Shown here: piece after piece, positions 26,231 through 34,645 of the stretch | Position numbering within the stretch: the stretch's first letter is position 1 | Layout: each line of letters opens with the position of its first letter | Assembly: GCF_903645315.1 (NCBI RefSeq) | Contig: NZ_CAHJXL010000001.1 | Span: forward strand, 2,406,001-2,470,000 | Direction of reading: 5' to 3' | DNA: 64,000 bases | DNA from: Victivallis sp. Marseille-Q1083 | GTDB lineage: Bacteria > Verrucomicrobiota > Lentisphaeria > Victivallales > Victivallaceae | Made by a program: the position numbers and the translations under genes | Notes under the pieces: generated by a model | Databases searched by the model: none | Seen by the model: only the letters and a program-made list of their open reading frames with translations | What the model was told of the DNA's origin: nothing

Positions 26231-28206
26231 TCCAGAATGTCGCAACTGATGTTTTCCGCTTCGAAGAGATATTTGCCGTTGCCCAGCGCGCGGGTATGGC
26301 CGGACGTGGAGTGCAACGGCCCGATTTCCCCGGCAATTTCCACTTCCGCCCGGTTCCAGCCGGCCTCGACTCCGGCAATCAGCAGCCGGTAATTGCCGTT
26401 GCCGTCGGTCAGGCAGCGGGCCCGCACCAGACCATCGGCCGTCGTCACCTTCACCGCCGGTCCAGCCTGGTTCGAGAGGATGAAATCCTGCAGCGATTTG
26501 AGCCGGTCGCCAACCCGGCACACTTCCGGCCAGCGCCGGTCGAATTGACCTTCCTCCGGCCCTTTGTAGAGATCGAAATAGGAGTACAGGATGAATCCCT
26601 TGGCGTTGTAGATGGCCTGCAGGATGCAGTTGGCCAGCATTTCGTGTTCGGTCGGATAACGGAACTTCTCCTGAAATACGCTCAGGTCGTTGGCCGCTTC
26701 GGCGTCGTAGTGGCCGATGTTGTGTGCCTGCGGCACCGCCCAGTAGGCGGTCGCAATCCGGTCGGTCTGGCGTCCCATCTGGTCGACGATGACCATATCC
26801 CGCCGGTCTTTGCTGTAGATCGGGTAGGGATCGACGCCGAGCACGTCCAACGACGGCAGGTAATACGGCAGATCGCTGCGCTGGAAGAAAACCGCCCAGG
26901 TCGGATGATTGGGGTCGAGCTCATTGATCAGCCGGCGGCGTTTGATCAGCGCCGGCAACTGTTCGCGCGCTGATTCGTCGCAGATGTACCAGGCGAGCAG
27001 AGCCGGATGCGTTTTCAGCCGGCCGACGAGATGGCGGACCAGGTTTTCATCGCCTTCGATGCCGTTCCAGCTGATCAGCGACGCGGCCGAAACGCCCGGC
27101 GGATAGAGGTCTTTGAGCGAAAAAATCACTTTGAGGTTCAACGCGTCGGCATGATCCATGATCGCATCGATTTCCTCGAAGGAACTTTTGTCCAGAATGG
27201 CATACGGCATCACCGTGTTGAACGGGCCTTCGGCGATCAAATCCAGATCCCAGTCGACGACGCCGAGCAGGTAGAGGCCAAGCGGCATGAACGGTTCGCC
27301 GTCGACGACGGCCCGGCCGTATTCGTCGATGAAGCAACTGCTGCCTTCCGGCGACCCGGCGGCGGAGATTGTCACCGGCAGCTGGCGTTCGGCCACCGCC
27401 GGATTGTCCGGGGTTTGCAGTACGACCGACAAGTTGGCGTCGCCTTCCGGCAAGCGGCCGAAAACGGCTTTGATCCGTTGGTTCTCGACCGGGACCTGCC
27501 GTTCGGCGAGCACTTGATCACCGGCTTTCAGCGTCAATCGCGCCGTCAGCGGCACTTCGCTGCCGCTATCGTCGGCCGGTACGAACTGGCCGAAGAAATA
27601 GCTGTTCAATTCGATTTTACCGTCCCGGCTGCTGATCGACTCATGGGTCGGCCAGGCCTGACTGACCAGCCATTCCGGCTGGTCTTCCTCCATGAAAATA
27701 TCGTCGAACCAGACCGTGCCGGTCGCCTCCGGCCGCAGGTAAACCGTCAACACATAATTGCAGTCCGCCGGATCTTCGCCCTGGGTGATGAAGGACGCTT
27801 CGATCGGCTGCCAATCGGTTTGACCGCCCCGGACTTCATTGGCGTAAATGCCATACAGATATTTACCGTCCTGCGAGACTTCGACGCAGACGCTGGCGGT
27901 GCCTTCCAAATCCACCGGCCTGACCCAGCCGCCGAAATGATATTTGACGCCGGGCTGCGGCTTCGGCAATTCGGTCCGCACCAGGGTGCGGTGATAGTCT
28001 TCCGGTTTCAGCCGGGTGTATTTCAGACCGCTGGTCTGGTTGCGGCCGCCGCCGCGTTCCACTTTGATCTGCTCGCCGTCGACGGCGCTCCATGGCGCGC
28101 TGCCGTTTTCAAAGGAACCGTTGCGGACCAGATTGTCGGCGACAACGCCCTGGCTGCCGAGCCACAGGACCAGAAAGGAAAATAAAATTGTTTTATGGTA
28201 GTTCAT
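26227..28206 (-). CDS. Secreted carbohydrate-binding and glycosidase-like protein
   Basis: This 659-residue protein has a signal peptide (about 1-23, MNYHKTILFSFLVLWLG...). Residues 25-175 are a carbohydrate-binding beta-sandwich (NLVRNGSFENGSAPW, then VWFDDIFMEE). Residues 190-300 are an Ig-like sandwich. The TIM barrel from about residue 310 opens DEYGRAVVDGEPFMPLGLYL, the hallmark of GH2/GH5-like barrels in this phylum. The segments LLAWYICDESAR (possible acid/base glutamate) and LDVLGVDPYP lie at barrel strand ends. The substrate is unknown. It has its own promoter, is divergent from an AraC regulator, and overlaps the nucleoside hydrolase. Confidence 0.7.
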   Translation of the reverse strand: MNYHKTILFSFLVLWLGSQGVVADNLVRNGSFENGSAPWSAVDGEQIKVERGGGRNQTSGLKYTRLKPEDYHRTLVRTELPKPQPGVKYHFGGWVRPVDLEGTASVCVEVSQDGKYLYGIYANEVRGGQTDWQPIEASFITQGEDPADCNYVLTVYLRPEATGTVWFDDIFMEEDQPEWLVSQAWPTHESISSRDGKIELNSYFFGQFVPADDSGSEVPLTARLTLKAGDQVLAERQVPVENQRIKAVFGRLPEGDANLSVVLQTPDNPAVAERQLPVTISAAGSPEGSSCFIDEYGRAVVDGEPFMPLGLYLLGVVDWDLDLIAEGPFNTVMPYAILDKSSFEEIDAIMDHADALNLKVIFSLKDLYPPGVSAASLISWNGIEGDENLVRHLVGRLKTHPALLAWYICDESAREQLPALIKRRRLINELDPNHPTWAVFFQRSDLPYYLPSLDVLGVDPYPIYSKDRRDMVIVDQMGRQTDRIATAYWAVPQAHNIGHYDAEAANDLSVFQEKFRYPTEHEMLANCILQAIYNAKGFILYSYFDLYKGPEEGQFDRRWPEVCRVGDRLKSLQDFILSNQAGPAVKVTTADGLVRARCLTDGNGNYRLLIAGVEAGWNRAEVEIAGEIGPLHSTSGHTRALGNGKYLFEAENISCDILE

Positions 28207-28306
28207 GCGATTTGATCCGTAATTTTTTCCGTTTGGGGTTGAATTCTGACAAACGTTTCGACCACTGCCGCTCCTCAAGCCGCCACTCCGGCCCGTCAAT
28301 GATTTA

Positions 28307-28335
28307 AGTATACTGCATTTCACTGGCAAAGACAA
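28307..28335 (-). promoter_or_regulatory. Promoter of the glycosidase-nucleoside hydrolase pair
   Basis: On the minus strand TTGTCT and TATACT are separated by 17 bases, about 100 bases before the ATG. The 549-bp divergent space 28207-28755 holds this promoter, the opposite one at 28646-28674, and no gene. Confidence 0.55.
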
Positions 28336-28645
28336 TAGCATAAGGCTTGATAATCTGGTCTTAATATAGCACAAAAAGACTTTTCTGTTTGCAGGCGCCG
28401 GAATCGTCCGGCGAATGGAAGAAAAACTACCGCATTCATGTTAAGAAAGATAATGCCGGAACGGCCCGGTTTTCCGGCCGGAGAACGGCAGAAATCATTG
28501 GGATATTTTCGCTTGTTCACTAGCACTAAAATCGAAGCTGCCGCCGGTTGCGGCCGCCGTGAAATTACCGTTCCGCCGCCCGGTGCGGCGGAACGGCTGG
28601 GGATTGGAACGAGCCGGGAGTGCGGCAAAAAGTTACAAAAACGAT

Positions 28646-28674
28646 TTGACTTTATTCGCCTGGAAGAATAGAAT
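28646..28674 (+). promoter_or_regulatory. Promoter of the AraC-family gene
   Basis: TTGACT and TAGAAT are separated by exactly 17 bases, 81 bases before the ATG. Confidence 0.65.
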
Positions 28675-28755
28675 ACTTTTCGAGGAAAGTCAATGGCATA
28701 ATGCCCGGCTTTACTAAGGTTAATTCAGCACAGAACGATTTTCGGGTGGTTGATT

Positions 28756-29544
28756 ATGGGCAATGTTTCGAATTTTCCCATTTTTTCCCAGGCATCGTAT
28801 TTCAAGGATTCCAAAAACGTTCAGTTCCACTCCCATCCGGCGACGGAGCTGATTTATCTGGTGCGCGGTGAGTGCGAAGTGACGCTCAACAATAAAAATG
28901 TGCTGGCGACTCCCGGTACGCTGCTGATCATCTCACCGGAAACCGAGCACAACCAGATCAACCACGGACATGTGGAGACGCTGTTTGTCGTCTTTTCGGT
29001 CGAGCCGTCCTTCTTCGATTCGTCCACCCGGGTGCTTCAGGTGGAAAAAGACCGCTGGATCGTTCATCTGGTCCACGATATTTGTGAATTGAGCATTCAG
29101 ACCAACTATGACCTCTGCGACGGCCTGATTTATTCGCTGATCAAGCGGATCAAGCAGTTTGAAAAGGAACAGGCGGACAGCCAGGACCTCCACCCGGCGC
29201 TGCAGAAGGCGCTCGAATATATCGAAAGGAATTTTGCCCGGAATTTCGAGTTGAGCGATGTCGCCCGCCATGCCAATGTCAGCCAGAGCCATTTGAAAAC
29301 GCTGTTCGTTCGCCGTTTCGGGCATTCGCCGCTGCTGTTCATCCAGAATTTCCGCATGGCCCATGCCCGGCAGTTGCTGCTCAACAGTTATCTGGCGGTC
29401 TCCGATGTGGCGGCGGCCTGCGGTTACAACGATCCGAACTATTTTTCGCGGGCTTTCCGCAAAATTCATCACTGCACCCCTTCGCGCTACCGGTTGATCG
29501 TCGAGGAACGCAAGGAGCATGCCAACGATTTCATCCGGTTGTAA
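28756..29544 (+). CDS. AraC-family transcriptional regulator
   Basis: This 262-residue protein has an N-terminal cupin (about 15-90: QFHSHPATELIYLVRGECEVTLN, then TPGTLLIISPETEHNQI) with the metal- or sugar-binding histidines of the fold. The C-terminal pair of helix-turn-helix motifs (about 155-255) includes LSDVARHANVSQSHLKTLFVRRFG and AAACGYNDPNYFSRAFRKIH. It is divergent from the glycosidase-nucleoside hydrolase pair, which is its likely target. A TTG at 28750 is an alternative start with no better ribosome-binding site. Confidence 0.9.
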   Translation: MGNVSNFPIFSQASYFKDSKNVQFHSHPATELIYLVRGECEVTLNNKNVLATPGTLLIISPETEHNQINHGHVETLFVVFSVEPSFFDSSTRVLQVEKDRWIVHLVHDICELSIQTNYDLCDGLIYSLIKRIKQFEKEQADSQDLHPALQKALEYIERNFARNFELSDVARHANVSQSHLKTLFVRRFGHSPLLFIQNFRMAHARQLLLNSYLAVSDVAAACGYNDPNYFSRAFRKIHHCTPSRYRLIVEERKEHANDFIRL

Positions 29545-29597
29545 GTCGATGCTCGCCTGGGTTCACGGCCGCGCAGGGAAATCATTTCACTGCCGAA

Positions 29598-29636
29598 ATA
29601 AAAAAATCGACAGCCGCCAGGTGGCACGGCTGCCGA
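29598..29636 (-). terminator. Intrinsic terminator ending the candidate RNA
   Basis: On the minus strand a 10-bp stem (TCGGCAGCCG with CGGCTGTCGA, one G-U pair) with a 10-base loop runs into seven T residues. The G-U pair would be an A-C mismatch in a plus-strand transcript, so the signal belongs to the minus strand. Confidence 0.75.
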
Positions 29637-30015
29637 TCGGTTCGGTTCCGGTCTCCTCTTGACTCTTCCAATTCTGTCCGGTCCCCAACCGTAAAATATA
29701 ATGAACTGCCGGTTACGGCTCCTCTTATCCAGTGTCGGCATATTCCACCGGCCGTCAGCGGTCGGCAAGGACTCCTCTTGGGAGGGGGCACCGTTTTGCC
29801 CGGCCTGCCGACCATTCGTCCCGCTTCCTTGACGAATGATAGATCCCCAGTCAGGTTTTCCCGCCCGCTTGTAGCCATTTCGATGGCGATAAGTCGCGGA
29901 ACGAAGGAAACATTCCCAATTGCGGATCGCTGTTACAGTTCTCCGGCCCAACACCGCCGCAGCGGTCGGCTGCCGGAGCTTTCTGTAATGCTAGTTTCTT
30001 CCACCGGAATGATAG
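29600..30015 (-). ncRNA. Candidate structured non-coding RNA of about 400 nt
   Basis: No protein-like frame exists here, but the minus strand folds into many local stems. They are TTACAG/CTGTAA (29933-29938, 29983-29988) enclosing CTCCGGC/GCCGGAG and ACCGC/GCGGT; CATTCGTC/GACGAATG (29813-29820, 29831-29838); GGTCGGCA/TGCCGACC (29760-29767, 29806-29813) enclosing two small hairpins; and an 8-bp stem at 29687-29694 with 29713-29720. AAGAGGAG occurs three times, each beside a stem. It ends at the terminator above. RNase P, tmRNA and SRP signature sequences are absent. The 5' end is not fixed, and only a weak promoter candidate was seen near 30030. From here to 30384 the sequence is AT-rich with no gene. 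Confidence 0.5.
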
Positions 30016-30384
30016 CCGGTTTCATGCCAGAAAAAAATTATTTATGATATCTTCTTGACCATAAAACGTTTAATATGCGATCTGTCCGATGGGGCCGGAG
30101 GACGGGAAAAGTAAAAATATTTTTAAGAAAAAAGCGCAATTATCAATTTAATTTGTTTATGACCCGGCTTTTGTTTTTATTGTAAAGAAAAGTTGATATT
30201 TTAATTTTTTTTGATCCTTTTTTTCGGTACTCCGCCCGGGATTGCCGTCATTTTTTCCGGAACCGGGCGGATTTTTGTAACGGCTTGGCACCAAGTGCCG
30301 CCAAAATTATTTTCATTTTTTTTAGAGTAAAACGGTGGATTTTTTATATAAAAAAATGGTTTCCATGATATGTTTTGACAGTAC

Positions 30385-31650
30385 ATGGGCAATCGGGTGA
30401 AATGGATGAAGAAAAAAACGTTGCTGCGGCTTCTGGTGCTGCTGGGATTCGCATTCCCGGTGACGGTGATTTTGCTGCATGTTTTTCTGCGCTGTTATTT
30501 CATCGCCGAGGAACGCCGGGAAGTGCGGCGGACCTGGGCGCAATTGAAAACGTCCGGTTTTGTTTGCTCCGGGCGGGAAATGGCTGCGCGCCACCCGGCG
30601 GCGGAACCGGCGGAGGCCGCCGCATTTATGACTCTGCTGCGGCAAACCGCTGATCTGAACTCGAAATGGTCGGGGAAGGCGGCGGTACAGTCTCCGGAGA
30701 CGCGGGCCGAACTGGACGCGCTGATGGCTGTCTGGCAGCCTTATTTGGCGGCGGAACGTTTGCCGCTGGTTTCCGATTTCCGGCAGGGACCGGCTCAACT
30801 GCCTTGGCCGGAATTGTCCGGATGTGAAAATTTTTCCTCCTTGCTTCTGAGATTGGCCCGGCAATGTTCGGCCGCGGGACGGAGCTGCGAACTTCCGGAA
30901 ATTTGGCGGCAGCATAACCGGTTGGTCCGGCTGGTTGCCGGCTATCCTTTTTTGGACAGCGTGGCACATGCCCGGCGGCTGGACCTGGCGGCGGCGACAC
31001 TGCTGTCACCATTGGTGGTGTCCGCCGGACGTGGTGACGTCCCGGATGAAGCGCTGCGGCAACTGGCTGCTGAGCGGCAGGCTGTCGAGATGGCGTTGTT
31101 TCAGGCCTTTGTGCGCGGGTTGCAGGAGGAAGCCTACGGGTTGGAGAACGGTTGCTGGCGGGAACAGTATTGCCAGGGACTCTCCTATCGCAACGAGGCC
31201 GACTGGAACCGCCTGGTTCATCGTTATGCCAGAGTGCTCGAAGATTTGTACCGGGAGACCGTAAATAATTGCAACGGCACGCTGTGGCCGTCCATTTATC
31301 TGCCGCCGCCGCTGCTGGAACGGCGAAGTACCCTGCTGGAATACGCCAGAGCCATGGTTCATTTCCGCGCGGTCAACCGGGGGATTCGTTATTGGCTGGC
31401 ATTGGAATGTTTCCGCCGTCGGCATGGCCGGCTGCCGGTGCAGCTGGACGAACTGGTGCCGGAATTTCTGGCTGAATTGCCCGAGGATCCCTATAGCGGC
31501 CGGCCGTTCGGTTACCGGTTTCCGGCAGGAACGGTGTTCAGTATCGGCTATGATCGCATCGCGGCGGATGGGGCCGGAGATGACCTGGTTTTTCCGCTGA
31601 CGACGGCCGCCGGCGGAAAAGAGGCCGGGGAGGGGGAGCCGGAGCAATAG
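30385..31650 (+). CDS. Membrane-anchored protein of unknown function
   Basis: This 421-residue protein has one N-terminal transmembrane helix (about residues 12-32) after a basic start, so most of it should be periplasmic. The body is helical and Arg/Leu-rich. The C-terminal part has FRRRHGRLPVQLDELVPEFLAELPEDPYSGRPFGYR, a pattern (P-x-L-D-x-L, then LPxDPxSGxPxxY) found at the ends of many PVC-superphylum hypothetical proteins. No enzyme motif is recognised. ATG 30385 or 30406 could start it; neither has a clear ribosome-binding site. The next membrane protein begins 29 bases after its stop. Confidence 0.65.
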   Translation: MGNRVKWMKKKTLLRLLVLLGFAFPVTVILLHVFLRCYFIAEERREVRRTWAQLKTSGFVCSGREMAARHPAAEPAEAAAFMTLLRQTADLNSKWSGKAAVQSPETRAELDALMAVWQPYLAAERLPLVSDFRQGPAQLPWPELSGCENFSSLLLRLARQCSAAGRSCELPEIWRQHNRLVRLVAGYPFLDSVAHARRLDLAAATLLSPLVVSAGRGDVPDEALRQLAAERQAVEMALFQAFVRGLQEEAYGLENGCWREQYCQGLSYRNEADWNRLVHRYARVLEDLYRETVNNCNGTLWPSIYLPPPLLERRSTLLEYARAMVHFRAVNRGIRYWLALECFRRRHGRLPVQLDELVPEFLAELPEDPYSGRPFGYRFPAGTVFSIGYDRIAADGAGDDLVFPLTTAAGGKEAGEGEPEQ

Positions 31651-31679
31651 ATAGGGGAGACTCCTGGAATTTTTTTGCC

Positions 31680-32411
31680 TTGACGGCCGCCATATTGTTA
31701 CTGGTCCTCGGGGGCGCGGTGAGTTGGATGCCGGAAGATGCTTTGCTCAATTACTGGGCGTTGCTGATCATGGCCGTGGCGCTCTGGCTGCAACCGGGAA
31801 TTTTCAGCCGGGCTGCCGCTGTTTTGATAGGGGGCCCGGGCTTGGCGGTGTTCTGGGGATGGCGGAATGGCTGTCCGCCGCATTATCCTCTCTCGATTCC
31901 GTTGGGATTCGGCGGCCTCGCGGTCGTATTCATCTACGGCCTGGCGTTGGGACAGGCTTTCCGGTGCTGCGGGCGGAGGCATGACCGTGGCGTTTTATTG
32001 TTTGCTGCCGGGCTTTTCCTGATTTTTTCGATTGGATTGAGATTTGAAATGATGCGTTGGAAAATATGGGACGATTTTTTCCTGTCCCGCTGCTGGCTGT
32101 GCGGCGGTTTTCTCTATCTGTTGCCGGTCGGGTATCTGGTCGGACGGGTTGGTTTCCTGCTGATGAAGAGACCGTGGATGAAGTCGCTGGCGTGGAAAGG
32201 AGGGTGGAGAATACTGGCTTGCATAACTGTTTGCTGGCTGTTGGCGGATTTGTACGGCTCCGGGTGGAATGAATTGTACTGCTTCTGGTTCAGTCCGATG
32301 CTGTTGACGGTACTGTTGATTACTTCTCCCCGCCGCCGTCTTTGGCGTCGTTTGCTTCGCTGGCGGAAAAGAATGCCGGGCAGAGGGAGACGAGGAAGAA
32401 TGGTTTCATGA
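31680..32411 (+). CDS. Multi-pass membrane protein of unknown function
   Basis: This 243-residue frame has about six hydrophobic helices (for example AAILLLVLGGAVSWM, AVVFIYGLALGQAF, ILACITVCWLLADLY) and a very basic C-terminus rich in Arg. No family is recognised. The start is uncertain: TTG 31680 is the first standard codon, but the frame is open further up and reads DSWNFFAL just before it, and ATG 31728 is a later option. Its stop overlaps the ATG of the next small frame (ATGA). Confidence 0.55.
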   Translation: MTAAILLLVLGGAVSWMPEDALLNYWALLIMAVALWLQPGIFSRAAAVLIGGPGLAVFWGWRNGCPPHYPLSIPLGFGGLAVVFIYGLALGQAFRCCGRRHDRGVLLFAAGLFLIFSIGLRFEMMRWKIWDDFFLSRCWLCGGFLYLLPVGYLVGRVGFLLMKRPWMKSLAWKGGWRILACITVCWLLADLYGSGWNELYCFWFSPMLLTVLLITSPRRRLWRRLLRWRKRMPGRGRRGRMVS

Positions 32412-32593
32412 AGAAAAAATTCCCGCGAAACGCGACTCCGGGCCGGGCGGTCATGAGTGATTCCTGGAATTTTTTATTGGCGATGGAAATGTGCCGAATT
32501 CGTCTGATCCTGTTTCACGCCATGTGCGGATTTTTTTACATAAACGGCTTGTGCCGGCCGCCCCTTTCCTATTTCAAACAGTTGCTATGGTAA
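32408..32593 (+). pseudogene. Truncated frame cut by IS copy B
   Basis: The ATG at 32408 overlaps the preceding stop. The frame holds SDSWNFLLAMEMC, close to the DSWNFFAL reading just before 31680, so it looks like the start of a paralogue of the previous gene. It runs into the left end of IS copy B at 32576 and stops at 32593. Confidence 0.35.
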
Positions 32594-32724
32594 AAAGGAA
32601 TGAGGTAGCGGTTATGAAATGAAAGAGGCTGATTCTCAAAGATGTGATACTGTAAAATAAGACATCGGCTCTGACGGACAGAGTCATGCAGACAGTTAAA
32701 ACATCACAAAAGGAGACATCAGCC

Positions 32725-33774
32725 ATGAGAAAATGTAGCACGGTATCGTTCGAAGGTCAAGTGATATTTGTCGGAATTGATGTGCACAAGGAAAGTTGGG
32801 TGGTGAATTTGCGGCATTGCCACCGTGAACTGGACAAGTTCAGCATGAATCCGAGCCCTGAGATGTTGGCGAAGTATCTGAAGATGAACTATCCGGGCGC
32901 CGAGTACCGGAGCGTTTACGAGGCAGGATTCAGCGGATTCTGGGCGCACCGGCGATTGTGTGAGCTCGGGATTGAGAATATCGTAATCAACCCGGCGGAC
33001 GTGCCGACCAGCGGCAAGGAGCGCGACCGCAAGAACGATGCGGTGGACAGCCGAAAATTGGCGCGGGAACTGGAGAACCGGACATTGGAAGGGATCTATA
33101 TTCCGCCTGAAGATAATTTGGAATTGAGAAACCTGGTCAGACGTGAAACGAAACTGACCGGCAATATAACCAGGGTCAAAAACCGGATCAAAGGACACCT
33201 GAATTTTATGGGGTTGAAGTTTGGAAGTTGGTCTGGAAGTTCTTTGAAAATGATGTATGCGGACGCGGCAAAGCGTTACGATTATGCCTTGCAGAGCATG
33301 TTGCGGGAACTGCGTTTTCTCAGAGAAGAGAAACTGCATGTGATCCGCGATGAACGGCGGTGTCTGAAGCGTTTGAAGCGCGACAAAGTACAGAAGCATC
33401 TACAGAGTATACCTGGCGTCGGGTTTCATACGGCGGTGATGCTGCAGGCCGAATTGTGGGACTTGCTGCGCTTTGAAGACAAGGATTCGCTGAGCTCGTA
33501 TGTGGGATTCGCACCGAGGTTGGTCGGCAGCGGCGAACACGAGGCCGTCAAATCCGCCGGGAATCGCAAGAAAAAGCAACTGCATGCCATCCTGATCCAG
33601 TCGGCGTGGAGGTCGGTGTCGTACAATCTGGAGATTCGGGCCAGATATGGAGCCTTGCTTCATAAGGGGGCCAGTCCACAACGGGCTATTTCGATCATCG
33701 GCAAGAAATTGCTCTATGCGCTTCGGGCCGTGTGGCTCCAGGAACGTGATTACATGGTATCCGCAAGTGAATAA
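32725..33774 (+). CDS. IS110-family transposase, copy B
   Basis: This 349-residue DEDD recombinase has the same protein sequence as copy A. The RuvC-like half carries D of VGIDVHKE, E of YEAGFSG and the DAVDSRKLA aspartates. The Transposase_20 half carries IPGVGFHTAV and the serine region near ILIQSAWRS. AAAAGGAGA lies 9 bases before the ATG, the site that the nested element displaced in copy A. Confidence 0.93.
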   Translation: MRKCSTVSFEGQVIFVGIDVHKESWVVNLRHCHRELDKFSMNPSPEMLAKYLKMNYPGAEYRSVYEAGFSGFWAHRRLCELGIENIVINPADVPTSGKERDRKNDAVDSRKLARELENRTLEGIYIPPEDNLELRNLVRRETKLTGNITRVKNRIKGHLNFMGLKFGSWSGSSLKMMYADAAKRYDYALQSMLRELRFLREEKLHVIRDERRCLKRLKRDKVQKHLQSIPGVGFHTAVMLQAELWDLLRFEDKDSLSSYVGFAPRLVGSGEHEAVKSAGNRKKKQLHAILIQSAWRSVSYNLEIRARYGALLHKGASPQRAISIIGKKLLYALRAVWLQERDYMVSASE

Positions 33775-34124
33775 GATTTAAGTAGTTTCGGAGATTCTGT
33801 TTGCTGTGACTGTGAAATTCGGTTCTTTTTAACACGTCGTTCGTTTGCTCCTTGATCCGAGGGGATCATGTAAAACAGTTTGCGAGTGCTATTTCAGAGT
33901 GGAACAGCAAAATGCGAAACCTTGAATTCATTCAAGAGTTGTCGTCAATAATAGTGTCCGATTTTTGCCCGAACCGCAACCAGAAGATAATCTTTAATTG
34001 GAAGACTGTAAAAATATTTACAGATGGAAGTCCTCTGCCCTTTGAGGCGGAGTTTCGCAAATAACAACAAATAACAGGAAAAATACAAACAAAGAAAGAG
34101 TCAGTCTCTTGACTTTTTCATAAT
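33775..34124 (+). ncRNA. Candidate right-end guide RNA region, copy B
   Basis: This is the same 350-base non-coding right end as in copy A. A terminator-like hairpin at 34096-34117 closes it at the element boundary. This is the expected place for an IS1111-type guide RNA. The target-pairing bases were not determined. Confidence 0.4.
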
Positions 34125-34132
34125 GGGAGCTT

Positions 34133-34167
34133 GAAAGGCGGCCGGCTCAAAAACTCCGGCCGCTTTT
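34133..34167 (-). terminator. Terminator of the small lipoprotein gene
   Basis: A perfect 8-bp GC stem (GCGGCCGG/CCGGCCGC) with a 10-base A-rich loop is flanked by short A and T stretches on both sides, so it may work in both directions. Confidence 0.6.
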
Positions 34168-34178
34168 CAACCGTGCGG

Positions 34179-34550
34179 TTACCGGGCCGCTTCCTTCCCC
34201 TTGGCTTCGAGCCCTTTGGTGTAGGCGGCAATCTGGTCGGTGAGTTTTTTGACCGATTCGCCCAGCTTTTTGGCCTCGTCTTTCAACTTGGTCGATTCAT
34301 CGCTGAGTATTTCCGTCAGCGGAATGTCCTTGATCTTGGCCGCCAACTTGTCAAGTTCGGCTTTCTTGGCTTCCAGTGCCTTCTGGCATGCTTCAATTTG
34401 CGCTTTGATTTGCGCTTCGTTCAGCTTCGGCAGCTCGGCTTCGATTTGTGCCACCGTTTTGGTTTCATCGACTTTGGCATTGTCGCCGCAGCCGGTCAAT
34501 ACTCCGGCCGCCATTACGGCCGCCGCCATCCAGACAAAAAAACCTTTCAT
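34179..34550 (-). CDS. Small lipoprotein with coiled coil
   Basis: This 123-residue protein has a type II signal peptide with the lipobox LTGC (lipidated Cys near residue 21). The rest is almost wholly alpha-helical, Lys/Glu/Ala-rich heptads (from about residue 30 to 118), typical of a coiled coil anchored to a membrane. No family assignment is possible. It lies downstream of hpf with a 95-base gap and has its own terminator. Confidence 0.8.
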   Translation of the reverse strand: MKGFFVWMAAAVMAAGVLTGCGDNAKVDETKTVAQIEAELPKLNEAQIKAQIEACQKALEAKKAELDKLAAKIKDIPLTEILSDESTKLKDEAKKLGESVKKLTDQIAAYTKGLEAKGKEAAR

Positions 34551-34645
34551 AATAGAATCATCCTCTCGCTATGAATCAGGTTTATTTTAGAACACAGCCG
34601 GCGGACATTGCCGCCGGCTGAACGACATCCGGAACCCGACCGGTT

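Larger units (their letters stand above)
32576..34124 (+). mobile_element. IS110-family element (IS1111-like layout), copy B, intact
   Basis: The 1549-bp element has 149 bp before and 350 bp after its transposase gene. It is nearly the same as copy A without the nested insertion; I found only three single-base differences, two of them silent in the transposase. Its flanks differ from those of copy A from base 32575 leftwards and 34125 rightwards. No target duplication is evident, as is usual for this family. Confidence 0.88.

Noticed and set aside
29680-29725. Group II intron domain V likeness (GAGCCGUA to UACGGUU)
   Set aside because: The lower helix matches, but the GNRA-capped upper helix, two-base bulge and fixed 34-nt length are missing, and there is no intron boundary or reverse transcriptase.
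29487-29954. Minus-strand frame of 155 codons within the RNA candidate
   Set aside because: It has no family likeness, is rich in Arg/Gly and runs through the terminator into the AraC gene.
29600-30015. RNase P RNA, tmRNA or SRP RNA as identity of the minus-strand RNA
   Set aside because: The conserved GAGGAAAGUCC of RNase P, the CCA end and tag frame of tmRNA, and the GGAAGCAGCC loop of SRP RNA are not present.
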